This document shows positions 37,154-46,801 of a DNA stretch of 64,000 bases, piece after piece. Numbering within the stretch: the first letter of the stretch is position 1; each line of letters opens with the position of its first letter. This DNA comes from Buttiauxella gaviniae ATCC 51604 (GTDB lineage: Bacteria; Pseudomonadota; Gammaproteobacteria; Enterobacterales; Enterobacteriaceae), in the NCBI RefSeq assembly GCF_001654835.1, contig NZ_LXEP01000031.1, positions 186,001 to 250,000 of the forward strand. Direction: 5' to 3'. The translations under genes and the position numbers were made by a program. Below the pieces are notes generated by a model. It was not told the DNA's origin. It made no database searches and worked only from the letters and a program-made list of their open reading frames with translations.

Positions 37154-37603
37154 ATGTTGATTTGGCAGGATTTACACCATTCAGAATTGAGCGTAACCGA
37201 TCTCTACACGCTTCTGGCGCTACGCAATGAAGTGTTTGTCGTCGAGCAGAATTGCCCCTACCAGGACATTGATGGTGATGATCTGGTGGGTGAGAACCGC
37301 CATATTCTTGGTTGGAAGGGCGGGAAATTGGTGGCCTATGCCCGTATCCTGAAAAGCGACAGCGAGTTTGAACCGGTAGTGATTGGCCGTGTCATTGTCG
37401 ATAAAAGCGTGCGTGGCGAAAAACTGGGTTACCAGTTGATGGAACAGGCGATGGCTTCGTGCCAGCAGTATTGGCCAGAGAAAACAGTCTATTTAGGCGC
37501 TCAGGCTCATCTGCAATCTTTCTACGCCCACTTCGGGTTTACCCCAGTTACTGACGTGTATGACGAAGACGGTATTCCCCATATCGGTATGGCAAATCGT
37601 TAA
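37154..37603 (+). CDS. elaA: GNAT-family acetyltransferase ElaA
   Basis: 149 aa (E. coli 153). Small GNAT N-acetyltransferase; the substrate is unknown. Typical segments: FVVEQNCPYQDIDGDD near the N-terminus, the acetyl-CoA loop VIGRVIVDKSVRGEKLGYQL (motif A, RGxxLG) and YLGAQAHLQSFYAHFGF. ATG at 37154 after GGGGCAGC. Followed by elaB. Confidence 0.94.
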   Translation: MLIWQDLHHSELSVTDLYTLLALRNEVFVVEQNCPYQDIDGDDLVGENRHILGWKGGKLVAYARILKSDSEFEPVVIGRVIVDKSVRGEKLGYQLMEQAMASCQQYWPEKTVYLGAQAHLQSFYAHFGFTPVTDVYDEDGIPHIGMANR

Positions 37604-37684
37604 TGACAGATTAATCTCCAGGTAAAAAGCACTAGTGTTGTCTATAGTTAGCGGACGAGTATTTTTTAAACACGGAGAACAGTG

Positions 37685-37984
37685 ATGCAACCGTATGAAT
37701 CTCGTCTTGATGATGATTTAACTCTGCTTAGTGAAACGTTAGAAGAAGTGCTGCGTTCCTCAGGCGATCCTGCTGACCAAAAATACATTGAGCTGAAAGC
37801 ACGTGCAGAAGCGGCGCTCAGCGAAGTCAAAGCCCGGGTCAGTAGTGCGTCGGACAATTATTACTATCGTGCAAAAAAAGCCGTTTATCGCGCCGATGAT
37901 TATGTGCGTGAAAAACCATGGCAAGGAGTTGGCGTTGGCGCTGCCGCTGGTCTGGTACTAGGGCTTTTATTAGCCAGACGCTAG
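37685..37984 (+). CDS. elaB: ElaB, membrane-anchored ribosome-associated stress protein
   Basis: 99 aa (E. coli 101). DUF883 family (with YqjD and YgaM): a long charged helix (LSETLEEVLRSSGDP...ALSEVKARV) and a C-terminal GxxxG-rich anchor (GVGVGAAAGLVLGLLLARR). In E. coli it is RpoS-controlled and binds ribosomes at the membrane. I chose the ATG at 37685 (seven bases after GGAGA) over an adjacent GTG at 37682. The ERIC element begins at the base after the stop codon. Confidence 0.93.
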   Translation: MQPYESRLDDDLTLLSETLEEVLRSSGDPADQKYIELKARAEAALSEVKARVSSASDNYYYRAKKAVYRADDYVREKPWQGVGVGAAAGLVLGLLLARR

Positions 37985-38110
37985 ATACCCTTCGCCCTTC
38001 AAGTTGCAGGGGCGTTGGCTGCTCTCGTGCACCCGAATCACTTGACTTCAGTAAGCTCATCGGGATTTACTCGATTGCCGCCTACCTGCATCTCGAAGTA
38101 ACTTGGGTAT
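37985..38110. repeat. ERIC element, full length (126 bp)
   Basis: Outer ends ATACCC...GGGTAT, arms TTGCAGG / CCTGCA, GCGTTGGCTGCTCTCGTGCA and core CACTTGACTTCAGTAAGCTC. It begins directly after the elaB stop codon. Confidence 0.9.
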
Positions 38111-38137
38111 AATAATTGCGTCGAGTGCCAGCAGAAA

Positions 38138-38169
38138 AATCTTACCCATTGGGTGGGATTTTTTTTTGC
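38138..38169 (+). terminator. Rho-independent terminator before menF
   Basis: AAATCTTACCCA-ttg-GGTGGGATTTTTTTTT; short stem with a nine-T run. It would end elaB transcripts that read through the ERIC. Confidence 0.75.
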
Positions 38170-38217
38170 CGCCATGACCACGTATAATCAGGGGTTTTCA
38201 GGGAAGGTGAGGTAAAC

Positions 38218-39519
38218 GTGAATTCAGTTGTCGTCGCGCTGCAACAGTTACAGCTTGCATTGAACGCAGAATTTGCGGATGCACCGGGCTTACAGCAATT
38301 ATCTTGTGCTGTCACCCTAAGTGATGCCTCTGATGCACTCGCATGGTTGGCCAGCCAGCGTCTTTATCCCCAGTTTTACTGGCAACAGCGCAATGGCGAT
38401 GACGAAATTGCCGCCCTCGGTGCTGTGCGCCTGTTCGATACCTTAGATGCCGCCGGGACATTTATTGATGACTATGCCGACCAGCCAGCTGTTCGTATTA
38501 CTGGCGTAAATGCATTTTCACCCACCAGCAGTTTTTTATTCCTCCCACGCCTCGAATGGCGGCGCATCGGTGGCGATGCTTTTCTCTACCTTAATATTTA
38601 TAGCGAAACTTCCCTGCAAGATGATGCGCGGGTAGCCCTTCAATTCCTTGAAAAAATGCTGCCTGCAAAGCAATTGCCATTGCAGCGTTTAAATTGCGTC
38701 GGTGAGCAACATATTCCAACGCAATCAGAATGGAATCAGTTAGTTGACCGTGCAATATCTGCCATTGAGCAGCATGAGCTCGATAAAGTCGTCCTGGCGA
38801 GAGCCACCGATCTGCAATTTACTACCGCAGTTTCCGCAGCCGGGTTTATGGCGGCCAGTCGCCGGGTGAACCTGAATTGCTATCATTTCTTGATGGTGTT
38901 TGATGGCAGCCATGCGTTCCTTGGCTCGAGCCCAGAGCGCTTGTGGCGGCGCATTGATAGTGCTTTGCGCACCGAAGCGCTAGCCGGAACGGTCGCTAAC
39001 CATCCCGACGATCATCGAGCCTGGTCTTTGGGGCAGTGGTTGCTTAAAGACGATAAAAACCAACGTGAAAACATGTTGGTCGTTGAAGATATTTGCCAGC
39101 GTTTGCAAAAAACGGTGGGGGCTATTGATGTATTGCCGCCGCAGGTGGTGCGCCTGAGAAAGGTACAACATTTGCGCCGTTGCATCTGGACCGATTTGGC
39201 TCAGCCTGACGATGCTGTATGTCTTGCAATGTTGCAACCTACTGCCGCTGTAGCCGGGTTGCCACGTGATGTGGCGCGCGGGTTTATCGCCCATAATGAA
39301 CCGTTTGAGCGTGAATGGTATGCGGGTTCGGCGGGTTATATCTCGCAACGGCAGAGTGAGTTCTGCGTTGCTTTACGCTCGGCAAAAGTAATCAATAATA
39401 TGGTGCGCTTATACGCCGGAGCTGGAATTGTCGCAGGTTCTGATGCGGCGGAAGAATGGCAGGAAATAGAAAATAAAGCCGCCGGGTTGCGAACGTTGCT
39501 AACAAAATCAACGTTCTAA
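38218..39519 (+). CDS. menF: Menaquinone-specific isochorismate synthase
   Basis: 433 aa (E. coli 431), GTG start after GGTGAGG. It isomerises chorismate to isochorismate, the first step of menaquinone synthesis. The C-terminal chorismate-binding domain shows LDKVVLARAT, FLGSSPERLWRR, RTEALAGTVA, ENMLVVEDI and the YAGAGIVAGSD metal/substrate motifs. A 145-base gap with an ERIC scrap separates it from menD, more than the tight spacing of the later men genes. Confidence 0.96.
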   Translation: MNSVVVALQQLQLALNAEFADAPGLQQLSCAVTLSDASDALAWLASQRLYPQFYWQQRNGDDEIAALGAVRLFDTLDAAGTFIDDYADQPAVRITGVNAFSPTSSFLFLPRLEWRRIGGDAFLYLNIYSETSLQDDARVALQFLEKMLPAKQLPLQRLNCVGEQHIPTQSEWNQLVDRAISAIEQHELDKVVLARATDLQFTTAVSAAGFMAASRRVNLNCYHFLMVFDGSHAFLGSSPERLWRRIDSALRTEALAGTVANHPDDHRAWSLGQWLLKDDKNQRENMLVVEDICQRLQKTVGAIDVLPPQVVRLRKVQHLRRCIWTDLAQPDDAVCLAMLQPTAAVAGLPRDVARGFIAHNEPFEREWYAGSAGYISQRQSEFCVALRSAKVINNMVRLYAGAGIVAGSDAAEEWQEIENKAAGLRTLLTKSTF

Positions 39520-39562
39520 ATTATAGGCATGTCTGAGACAATTCGGACTTCATCGTGCTTGT

Positions 39563-39592
39563 TACCAACAAAAATGCAGTTTGAAGGGTATT
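39563..39592. repeat. ERIC terminal fragment
   Basis: CCAACAAAAATGCAGTTTGA plus AGGGTAT resembles the right-hand ERIC end (CCAAC...ATGCAACTTGAAG...GGGTA). No partner arm is seen. Confidence 0.5.
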
Positions 39593-39664
39593 ACCGACCC
39601 ATATCAAAATAACCGTTCCAGCAATAATTATAATGAGTCAGCAAAATTGACTCAGGACTGAATC

Positions 39665-41335
39665 ATGTCGATAAGCTCGTTTAACCGCCGTTGGGCTACG
39701 GTAATCCTTGAAGCGCTGACTCGCCACGGTGTGCGCCACGTCTGCATCGCTCCCGGTTCGCGTTCTACACCTCTGACCCTTGGGGCGGCTGAAAATCGGG
39801 CTTTTATTTGTCATACCCATTTTGACGAACGTGGTTTAGGTCACCTGGCATTAGGTCTGGCAAAAGCAAGCCAGGCTCCAGTCGCTATTATCGTGACTTC
39901 GGGTACAGCGGTGGCCAACCTCTATCCGGCAATTATTGAAGCCGGTTTGACGGGCGAAAAACTGGTGGTTCTTACCGCTGACCGCCCACCGGAACTTATT
40001 GATTGCGGCGCCAATCAGGCGATTCGCCAGCCTGGGATTTTTAGCACCCATCCTACTCAATCGATTAATTTACCTCGCCCAACGCAGGATATTCCTGCTC
40101 GCTGGTTAGTTTCGACTATCGATAACGCGTTGGGCCAGCAGATGGCTGGTGCGGTTCACATCAATTGCCCATTCGCCGAGCCGCTGTATGGCGAGCCTGA
40201 TGAAACTGGCATGAGTTGGCAACAGGCATTGGGCGACTGGTGGCAAGGTGATAAACCCTGGTTACGTACGGGCCTGACTCAGGAAGTGCTTAAACAGCGT
40301 GACTGGTTCTTCTGGCGTCAAAAACGTGGCGTTGTAGTTGCCGGGCGTTTGAATTCTGAAGAAGGAAAACAGGTCGCTGCATGGGCGAAAATGCTCGGTT
40401 GGCCGTTAATTGGCGATGTGCTATCGCAAACTGGGCAGCCGTTGCCATGTGCAGATTTATGGCTGAGCAACAGCCAGGCAGTGACAGAACTTGCCGAAGC
40501 ACAAATTATTATTCAGTTTGGCAGTAGCCTGACCGGAAAACGCGTTCTGCAATGGCAAGCGAGCTGTGAGCCTGAAGAGTACTGGCTGGTGGATAATCTC
40601 CCAGGCCGGCTTGATCCCGCGAATCATCGTGGCCGTCGCTTGTGTTGCGATATTACACAATGGCTGGAACTTCACCCCGCTGAAAAGCGCGTGGCGTGGG
40701 ATGAGAAATTAACTACGCTTGCAAAAATAGCTCAGCAGGCGGTGAAAAAGGGCACTCTTGAATTCGGCGAAGCCCAGGTCGCGGCGCGACTGGCTGAATT
40801 ATTACCGGAAGCCGGGCAGCTGTTTGTCGGCAATAGCCTGATTGTTCGTCTGGTCGATGCTTTTGCGCAATTGCCAGCGGGTTATCCGGTATTTAGCAAT
40901 CGTGGTGCGAGCGGTATCGACGGCTTACTTTCAACAGCTGCCGGCGTGCAACGAGCCACCGCGCGCTCGACGCTGGCGATTGTTGGCGATCTCTCGGCAC
41001 TTTACGACATCAACTCACTGGCATTATTACGCCAGGTTTCCGCTCCCTTCATTTTGCTGATCGTCAATAATAATGGCGGGCAAATATTCTCGCTGTTACC
41101 AACGCCGGCAGACGAACGCGAACGCTTCTATACCATGCCGCAAAACGTCAATTTTGCCCACGCAGCAGCGATGTTCAGCCTCTCCTATAACAATCCGACA
41201 AGCTGGGATGAGTTGCAGGAAGCCGTGACCCATGCCTGGCGTTCTCCTCATGCGACCATCATTGAGCTCACCGTTAGTGAAACTGACGGTGCGCAAACCT
41301 TGCAGCATTTGCTCGCACAGGTTAGTCAGGCATGA
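39665..41335 (+). CDS. menD: SEPHCHC synthase (2-oxoglutarate decarboxylase/carboligase)
   Basis: 556 aa, as in E. coli. ThDP enzyme joining 2-oxoglutarate and isochorismate. Catalytic Glu in the N-terminal domain ([15 protein letters not shown]), substrate Arg/Lys regions, and the ThDP motif [17 protein letters not shown]...NNNGGQIF near the C-terminus. The stop overlaps the menH start (ATGA). Confidence 0.97.
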   Translation: MSISSFNRRWATVILEALTRHGVRHVCIAPGSRSTPLTLGAAENRAFICHTHFDERGLGHLALGLAKASQAPVAIIVTSGTAVANLYPAIIEAGLTGEKLVVLTADRPPELIDCGANQAIRQPGIFSTHPTQSINLPRPTQDIPARWLVSTIDNALGQQMAGAVHINCPFAEPLYGEPDETGMSWQQALGDWWQGDKPWLRTGLTQEVLKQRDWFFWRQKRGVVVAGRLNSEEGKQVAAWAKMLGWPLIGDVLSQTGQPLPCADLWLSNSQAVTELAEAQIIIQFGSSLTGKRVLQWQASCEPEEYWLVDNLPGRLDPANHRGRRLCCDITQWLELHPAEKRVAWDEKLTTLAKIAQQAVKKGTLEFGEAQVAARLAELLPEAGQLFVGNSLIVRLVDAFAQLPAGYPVFSNRGASGIDGLLSTAAGVQRATARSTLAIVGDLSALYDINSLALLRQVSAPFILLIVNNNGGQIFSLLPTPADERERFYTMPQNVNFAHAAAMFSLSYNNPTSWDELQEAVTHAWRSPHATIIELTVSETDGAQTLQHLLAQVSQA

Positions 41336-42114
41336 TTCTGCATGCTGTTTTTCATGAAGGCCGCGATGCCAACTTGCCGTGCCTGGTCTGGCTGCACGGC
41401 TTTTTAGGCAACCGGAAGGAGTGGGAAACCTTCAGCGAACATTTCACCGATTGGCCGCAACTCTTCATCGACTTGCCCGGTCACGGGAAATCAGCCGATA
41501 TTACGGCTGAAGGGTTTGTTCAAGTCGATAAATTACTGCGAAATACGCTTCTTAGTTACAACATCCTAAAATACTGGCTAGTTGGCTACTCTCTTGGTGG
41601 ACGAGTGGCGATGTATCATGCTTGTCAGCTTGAGAATTCCGGTTTGTGCGGCTTGATTGTTGAGGGGAGCCATCCTGGACTTACGGATGAGACTGCCCGC
41701 CGAGAAAGAAAAAGTAGCGACCAGCAATGGGCGCAGCGGTTACGCATACAACCACTAAAAGAGGTGCTGAACGACTGGTATCATCAAGCTGTTTTCCAGA
41801 CGCTCAATGATCAGCAACGCGCTTCGCTTATCGCACAACGCAGCCAGAATAATGCCCAAAGCCTTGCCGCAATGCTTGAGGCGACGTCTCTTGGCAACCA
41901 ACCAGATTTAAAGGCTACGCTCAAACAATTGCCGTTGCCTTTTTACTATTTTTGCGGTGAGCGGGATGAAAAATTCCGCGCCGTGGCAACCAGCCTGGAA
42001 TTGTCACCGCAGCTTATTACTGCCGCAGGCCATAATGCACATCGGGAAAACCCAATTGCTTTCACAGCCTGCCTGCTCAATTTATTGCGAAAACCTATCG
42101 AGGAAACACCATGA
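41332..42114 (+). CDS. menH: SHCHC synthase MenH
   Basis: 260 aa (E. coli 252). Alpha/beta hydrolase-fold enzyme that eliminates pyruvate from [17 protein letters not shown] oxyanion loop, nucleophile elbow GYSLGG (Ser about 86), Asp in CGERDEKF and His in [11 protein letters not shown]. Overlaps both menD and menB by four bases. Confidence 0.96.
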   Translation: MILHAVFHEGRDANLPCLVWLHGFLGNRKEWETFSEHFTDWPQLFIDLPGHGKSADITAEGFVQVDKLLRNTLLSYNILKYWLVGYSLGGRVAMYHACQLENSGLCGLIVEGSHPGLTDETARRERKSSDQQWAQRLRIQPLKEVLNDWYHQAVFQTLNDQQRASLIAQRSQNNAQSLAAMLEATSLGNQPDLKATLKQLPLPFYYFCGERDEKFRAVATSLELSPQLITAAGHNAHRENPIAFTACLLNLLRKPIEETP

Positions 42115-42968
42115 TTTATCCAGATGAAGAAATGCTTTATGCGCCAGTTGAATGGCAGGATTGCTCGGAAGGTTACACCGATATTCGCTATCACAAATCA
42201 GCTGACGGTATCGCTAAAATCACGATCAACCGCCCTGAAGTGCGTAACGCATTCCGCCCGTTGACCGTAAAAGAGATGATTAATGCGCTGGCTGATGCCC
42301 GTTACGACGACAACATTGGCACCATCATCCTGACCGGCGAAGGCGAAAAAGCTTTCTGCGCAGGCGGCGATCAAAAAGTACGTGGCGATTACGGCGGCTA
42401 CCAGGATGCAAGCGGCACCCATCACCTGAATGTACTGGATTTCCAGCGCCAGATTCGCACCTGTCCAAAACCAGTTGTGGCGATGGTTGCGGGTTATTCC
42501 ATCGGTGGTGGTCATGTACTGCATATGATGTGCGACCTGACAATTGCTGCTGAAAACGCGGTATTCGGCCAGACTGGCCCGAAAGTGGGTTCATTTGACG
42601 GTGGCTGGGGTGCTTCTTATATGGCTCGTATCGTCGGCCAGAAAAAAGCGCGTGAAATCTGGTTCCTGTGCCGCCAGTACGACGCAAAAGAAGCGTTGGA
42701 TATGGGCCTGGTGAACACCGTTGTGCCGAATGCAGATCTCGAAAAAGAGACCGTGCGCTGGTGCCGCGAAATGCTGCAAAACAGCCCAATGGCGTTGCGT
42801 TGCCTGAAGGCTGCTCTAAATGCCGACTGCGACGGTCAGGCAGGTTTACAGGAACTGGCTGGCAACGCCACCATGCTGTTCTACATGACTGAAGAGGGTC
42901 AGGAAGGTCGCAACGCGTTCAACCAAAAACGCCAGCCGGACTTCAGCAAATTTAAACGGAATCCGTAA
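42111..42968 (+). CDS. menB: 1,4-dihydroxy-2-naphthoyl-CoA synthase
   Basis: 285 aa, as in E. coli. Crotonase-fold ring-closing enzyme. CoA/oxyanion segments [28 protein letters not shown] and [30 protein letters not shown] with the catalytic Asp/Tyr region. The stop overlaps menC by one base (TAATG). Confidence 0.97.
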   Translation: MIYPDEEMLYAPVEWQDCSEGYTDIRYHKSADGIAKITINRPEVRNAFRPLTVKEMINALADARYDDNIGTIILTGEGEKAFCAGGDQKVRGDYGGYQDASGTHHLNVLDFQRQIRTCPKPVVAMVAGYSIGGGHVLHMMCDLTIAAENAVFGQTGPKVGSFDGGWGASYMARIVGQKKAREIWFLCRQYDAKEALDMGLVNTVVPNADLEKETVRWCREMLQNSPMALRCLKAALNADCDGQAGLQELAGNATMLFYMTEEGQEGRNAFNQKRQPDFSKFKRNP

Positions 42969-43933
42969 TGCGTAGCGTCGAACTGTGGCGCTTTCAGGTG
43001 CCGATGGATGCGGGTGTGGTGCTGCGTGAGCGGCGCCTGAAATCACGCGACGGGCTGTTAGTGTGCCTGACAGATGGCGAAAAACAGGGCTTCGGCGAGA
43101 TCTCACCGTTGCCTGGTTTTAGCGTAGAAACTGTCGATGACGCATTGAACGTGGCACAAACCTGGTTGCAAGCCTGGCAAACAGGCGCGGAAATCGACTT
43201 GCCAGAAATGCCATCGGTGGCATTTGGCCTGAGTTGTGCGCTGGCCGAAATCAGCGGTGAATTGCCTCAGGCGGCGGATTACCGCGCGGCGCCCTTGTGC
43301 ACCGGTGACCCGGACGAACTGTTTGCCATGCTGGCTGCTATTCCCGGTGAGAAAATTGCCAAGGTGAAAGTGGGTTTGTATGAAGCTGTGCGCGACGGAA
43401 TGGTGGTCAATCTTCTGCTGGAAGCGATGCCAGATTTGCGTCTGCGTCTTGATGCCAACCGTGGCTGGACACCGATCAAAGCGCAGCAGTTCGCCAAATA
43501 CGTTAATCCTGATTTCCGAGCGCGCATTGCGTTTATCGAAGAGCCGTGCAAAACCCGTGAGCAATCCAGTGAGTTTGCCCGTGAAACGGGAATTGCGATC
43601 GCTTGGGATGAAAGCCTGCGTGAGCCTGATTTTGAGTTTGCCGCCGAACCTGGTTTGAGTGCGGTGGTTATCAAGCCGACCTTAACCGGTAGTCTTGAGA
43701 AAGTACGTCAACAGGTTGAGCAGGCCCATGCCCTGGGATTGACAGCGGTTATCAGTTCTTCGATTGAATCGAGCCTCGGCTTAACACAATTGGCGCGTAT
43801 TGCCGCGTGGCTGACGCCGCAAACGTTGCCTGGCCTCGATACGCTGTCGTTGATGCAGGCACAATTGGTGCGCGAATGGCCTGGCAGCCCATTGCCGTGC
43901 TGGTCACTGGAATCTCTTGAGCGAGTGTTATGA
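42968..43933 (+). CDS. menC: o-succinylbenzoate synthase
   Basis: 321 aa (E. coli 320). Enolase-superfamily dehydratase. Catalytic KVKVG (Lys pair, about residues 131-135), metal ligands in [14 protein letters not shown] and WDESLREPD, second Lys in [10 protein letters not shown]. The biological order of reactions places it after MenH. Overlaps menE by four bases. Confidence 0.96.
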   Translation: MRSVELWRFQVPMDAGVVLRERRLKSRDGLLVCLTDGEKQGFGEISPLPGFSVETVDDALNVAQTWLQAWQTGAEIDLPEMPSVAFGLSCALAEISGELPQAADYRAAPLCTGDPDELFAMLAAIPGEKIAKVKVGLYEAVRDGMVVNLLLEAMPDLRLRLDANRGWTPIKAQQFAKYVNPDFRARIAFIEEPCKTREQSSEFARETGIAIAWDESLREPDFEFAAEPGLSAVVIKPTLTGSLEKVRQQVEQAHALGLTAVISSSIESSLGLTQLARIAAWLTPQTLPGLDTLSLMQAQLVREWPGSPLPCWSLESLERVL

Positions 43934-45294
43934 GTTTTCAAGATTTTCCCTGGCAGTATTGGGCACAAATTCGTGGTGACCAACCAGCACTTACGTTAGG
44001 CCATGAAAGCCTGAACTGGTGCGAGCTATGCCAGCGCGTTGATGCGCTGGCAGGGGGCTTCCGCCAGCAGGGTGTGCTTGAAGGGCAAGGCGTTGCGCTA
44101 CGTGCGAAAAACAGCCCGGAAATGGTTTTCGCACTGCTTGCGTTGTTGCAATGTGGGGCGCGTGTATTGCCGCTTAACCCACAGTTGCCTGCACCTGTGC
44201 TCGAACACTTACTTCCCACGCTGACTATCAGCCATGCCTTGACCTTTGATGCGCCGCTTACAGTTGCCGATATCAACCCGTTAACTCTGCTGGAAAGCGA
44301 ACCTTTCAAGGTTGAGTGGCAGCCTGCAAGGTTTGCATCGATGACGCTTACCTCCGGCTCAACGGGCTTACCCAAAGCGGCGGTTCATACCAGTGATGCT
44401 CATCTTGCTAGTGCTGCAGGTGTGCTGGCGGTGATGAACTACGGCGCGAATGACAGTTGGTTGTTATCACTACCTCTGTTTCATGTCTCCGGCCAAGGCA
44501 TTTTGTGGCGCTGGCTGCTGGTGGGTGGTTGCATGGTAGTGCGCGATTTATATCCTTTGAGTGATGCGCTGCAAGGCTGTACGCATGCGTCACTGGTGCC
44601 GACCCAGCTCTGGCGCATGCTTGAGCAATCTCCTCCGGAATCCTTGCGTGAGGTGTTGTTGGGTGGTGCGGCAATTCCTGTTGAGCTCACGCAAGCGGCG
44701 CAAGAAAAAGGCATCAATTGCTGGTGTGGTTATGGGTTAACGGAGCTGGCCTCAACGGTCTGCGCCAAACGTGCTGATGGGTTGCCTGATGTGGGTGAAG
44801 CTCTGCCAGGCCGGGAAGTGAAAATCGTTGACCAAGAAGTGTGGATTCGTGCCGATAGCCTGGCATCAGGCTACTGGAAAGAGGGTGTTGTCGTGCCGCT
44901 GGTTAATTCCCAGGGCTGGTTTGCAACACGCGATCGCGGTGTTCTGAATGCGCACCGTCTAACGCTTATTGGCCGGCTCGATAATCTGTTTTTCAGTGGT
45001 GGGGAAGGTATCCAACCAGAAGAAGTTGAGCGCGTGATTGCAGTTCATCCCGCGGTGAAACAGGTTTTTGTCGTACCAATCGATGATCCCGAATTTGGCC
45101 AGCGCCCGGTTGCGGTGGTTGAAGCCGACGAGGATTTTGACCTGTCGCTATTGTCTGAGTGGTTGCCGGGAAAAGTAGCCCGTTTTCAGCATCCGGTGCG
45201 TTGGTTACGCTTGCCTGATGAATTCAAGCAGGGGGGGATTAAGATTTCGCGAGTGCAGTTAAAGTTATGGGTAAAGCGGGAGGCTACAATTTAA
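43930..45294 (+). CDS. menE: o-succinylbenzoate-CoA ligase
   Basis: 454 aa (E. coli 451). Adenylating acyl-CoA synthetase. P-loop [16 protein letters not shown] (about residues 139-154), [15 protein letters not shown]...[22 protein letters not shown] and a C-terminal catalytic Lys in QGGIKISR. Last gene of menFDHBCE; a REP-like palindrome and a terminator follow. Confidence 0.96.
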   Translation: MSFQDFPWQYWAQIRGDQPALTLGHESLNWCELCQRVDALAGGFRQQGVLEGQGVALRAKNSPEMVFALLALLQCGARVLPLNPQLPAPVLEHLLPTLTISHALTFDAPLTVADINPLTLLESEPFKVEWQPARFASMTLTSGSTGLPKAAVHTSDAHLASAAGVLAVMNYGANDSWLLSLPLFHVSGQGILWRWLLVGGCMVVRDLYPLSDALQGCTHASLVPTQLWRMLEQSPPESLREVLLGGAAIPVELTQAAQEKGINCWCGYGLTELASTVCAKRADGLPDVGEALPGREVKIVDQEVWIRADSLASGYWKEGVVVPLVNSQGWFATRDRGVLNAHRLTLIGRLDNLFFSGGEGIQPEEVERVIAVHPAVKQVFVVPIDDPEFGQRPVAVVEADEDFDLSLLSEWLPGKVARFQHPVRWLRLPDEFKQGGIKISRVQLKLWVKREATI

Positions 45295-45311
45295 TGCCAC
45301 CCCCGTTTTAA

Positions 45312-45344
45312 TGTCGGGTGTCGTTAACGCTAATCCGACTTACA
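45312..45344. repeat. REP-like palindrome
   Basis: GTCGGGTGTCGTTAACGC plus TAATCCGACTTAC; same family as 7880-7911 and 26688-26718. It lies just past menE. Confidence 0.65.
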
Positions 45345-45368
45345 TACCTGACTCTAATACTGATTTCT

Positions 45369-45395
45369 GCCGCTCTGTTCGAGCGGCTTTTTTAT
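45369..45395 (+). terminator. Rho-independent terminator after menE
   Basis: GCCGCTC-tgttc-GAGCGGC followed by TTTTTTAT. Confidence 0.88.
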
Positions 45396-45462
45396 TGGCA
45401 ATCCATATAAACCAGATAAAAATATTGCAAACCGCTTCGCTAGCAAGTTAATGAACCTAAAA

Positions 45463-45469
45463 CTATACT
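45463..45469 (+). promoter_or_regulatory. Possible RpoS-type -10 element of the small-ORF pair
   Basis: CTATACT is the typical sigma-S -10 form, and the region 17 bases farther up has no good -35 hexamer, which also fits sigma-S. A start at about 45476 would give a leader of about 34 bases to the first small ORF. This is inference from pattern only. Confidence 0.4.
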
Positions 45470-45509
45470 TGGGTTGCAGTAAAGTTCTGCAATCACTGAG
45501 GAATGAGTT

Positions 45510-45608
45510 ATGAAAACACTAAACATGAACGTTTCCAAAGAGCAGCCTAAAAACCCAGATAAAGCACCTAAGAACGATGAGAAAAAGCCAAAGCAAAATC
45601 AAAAATAA
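45510..45608 (+). CDS. Small basic protein, 32 aa, unknown function
   Basis: MKTLNMNVSKEQPKNPDKAP and then a Lys/Gln/Asn-rich tail ending KQNQK. Ten Lys and no aromatic residue: likely disordered. The ATG has GAGGA eight bases upstream. It lies 48 bases before a second small ORF of opposite charge and behind a possible sigma-S -10 element; a terminator closes the pair. Too short for homology by eye, and I do not recognise it. The ribosome sites and the terminator make a real gene more likely than chance. Confidence 0.6.
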   Translation: MKTLNMNVSKEQPKNPDKAPKNDEKKPKQNQK

Positions 45609-45656
45609 GCTTTGTTCCATTTGTAGGTTTTAAATGCTCTTACGTTGGAGGTTCTT

Positions 45657-45785
45657 ATGTCTAACCATCCAAACTTGGTCGACCCGGTACCTATCGATGA
45701 ACCGCTGCCCGGAGATACGGTACCAGATGTTCCAGACCCCATTGAGCCGCTTGATCCTGACTTACCCTTGGACCCGGTAAGATGA
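45657..45785 (+). CDS. Small acidic Pro/Asp-rich protein, 42 aa, unknown function
   Basis: MSNHPNLVDPVPIDEPLPGD followed by a run of DPx-type repeats (VPDVPDPIEPLDPDLPLDPV) and a final Arg. About a quarter of residues are Pro and another quarter Asp/Glu; surely disordered. A perfect GGAGG lies seven bases upstream of the ATG and a strong terminator 13 bases downstream of the stop. Not recognised. Opposite charge to its neighbour at 45510-45608 suggests, but does not show, that they work together. Confidence 0.65.
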   Translation: MSNHPNLVDPVPIDEPLPGDTVPDVPDPIEPLDPDLPLDPVR

Positions 45786-45797
45786 AGAGGGAAATGA

Positions 45798-45819
45798 AAC
45801 CGCCTAAGGGCGGTTTTTT
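45798..45819 (+). terminator. Rho-independent terminator after the small-ORF pair
   Basis: AACCGCC-taag-GGCGGTT followed by TTTTG. Confidence 0.88.
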
Positions 45820-46058
45820 GTTGCCTTAACTACCATAAATGCCGTCTCGCTTACACTTAAACTCGCCTATTTTTCTACTGCTGCAACTTGTGGCGGGGAT
45901 TGGTGAGAGTAAAGCTGGCGGCTGTTTAACAGGGCGTTTTTTCATTTTCTTACAAACGAATGAAGAAAAGCATTTCTAACGCATTGATTACCTCACCCCT
46001 GGCTGTAAAATCGGCGTTTTTTCAGGGACATCCCTTTTTACTGCTCAGGATTGAAAGC

Positions 46059-46601
46059 ATGAACAAATTACTTTTGGCTGGCTTTGCCGGTTTAGCACTC
46101 GTATCTGCATCTGCAAGCGCTATTAGCGTTAGCGGCCAGGCGGGTGAAAAATATACAAACATCGCAGTAGGCTTCGGCCAGGATTCTGCCGGTCTGACCA
46201 TGAACGGTAACTACGCGCATAATGATGACGACGGTGATACCGCAGGTCTGGGACTCGGTCTGAATGTGCCATTGGGTCCATTTATGGGTACAGTTGGTGG
46301 CCGTGCGGTTTATCTGAATCCGAAAGATGGTGATGAAGGTTATGCGTTGGCAGTGGGTGGTGGTTTGAGCTGGCAGGTATTTGATAGCATCTCCGTATTC
46401 GGTGATTACTACTACTCTCCAGACTCTCTTTCCAGTGGCGTGAAAGATTACCAGGAAGCCAGTGCGGGTGCTCGTTGGACTGTGATTCGCCCAATCACTG
46501 TTGAAGCTGGTTATCGCTATATCGGTGTTAACGGTAAAGATGGCAGCCGTGATAACGCTATCGCCGATGGTCCGTATGTGGGCGTGAGCGCAGGCTTCTA
46601 A
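46059..46601 (+). CDS. yfaZ: YfaZ, outer-membrane protein precursor
   Basis: 180 aa, as in E. coli. Signal peptide MNKLLLAGFAGLALVSASAS with cleavage after Ala21. The mature part shows alternating beta-strand patterns (YTNIAVGFGQDSAGLTMNGN, VGGGLSWQVFDSISVFGDYY) and ends VGVSAGF with C-terminal Phe, as for a small beta-barrel. Function unknown. ATG at 46059 restores the family start; an ERIC follows directly. Confidence 0.92.
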   Translation: MNKLLLAGFAGLALVSASASAISVSGQAGEKYTNIAVGFGQDSAGLTMNGNYAHNDDDGDTAGLGLGLNVPLGPFMGTVGGRAVYLNPKDGDEGYALAVGGGLSWQVFDSISVFGDYYYSPDSLSSGVKDYQEASAGARWTVIRPITVEAGYRYIGVNGKDGSRDNAIADGPYVGVSAGF

Positions 46602-46723
46602 ACCCTTCGTCTTTCGCGTTGCAGGTACGTTTGCTGCGTTCGCTTACCCGAATCACTTAGTTTACTAAGCGATTCGGGATTCGTTCTCTTGCTGCCCTCC
46701 TGCAACGTGAAGTCTATCGTGGA
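46602..46723. repeat. ERIC element, divergent (about 120 bp)
   Basis: ACCCTTCGTCTTTCGCGTTG with GCAGGTACGTTTGCTGCGTT, core CACTTAGTTTACTAAGCGAT and right arm TGCTGCCCTCCTGCAACGTGAAG. It starts right after the yfaZ stop. Confidence 0.82.
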
Positions 46724-46801
46724 TTATCATTTCTGATTCCCTCTCTATACCTAAAATGATTTGCGCTATAGTGAACCGTTTTCTTCCCGCGGAGCACAAC
46801 A

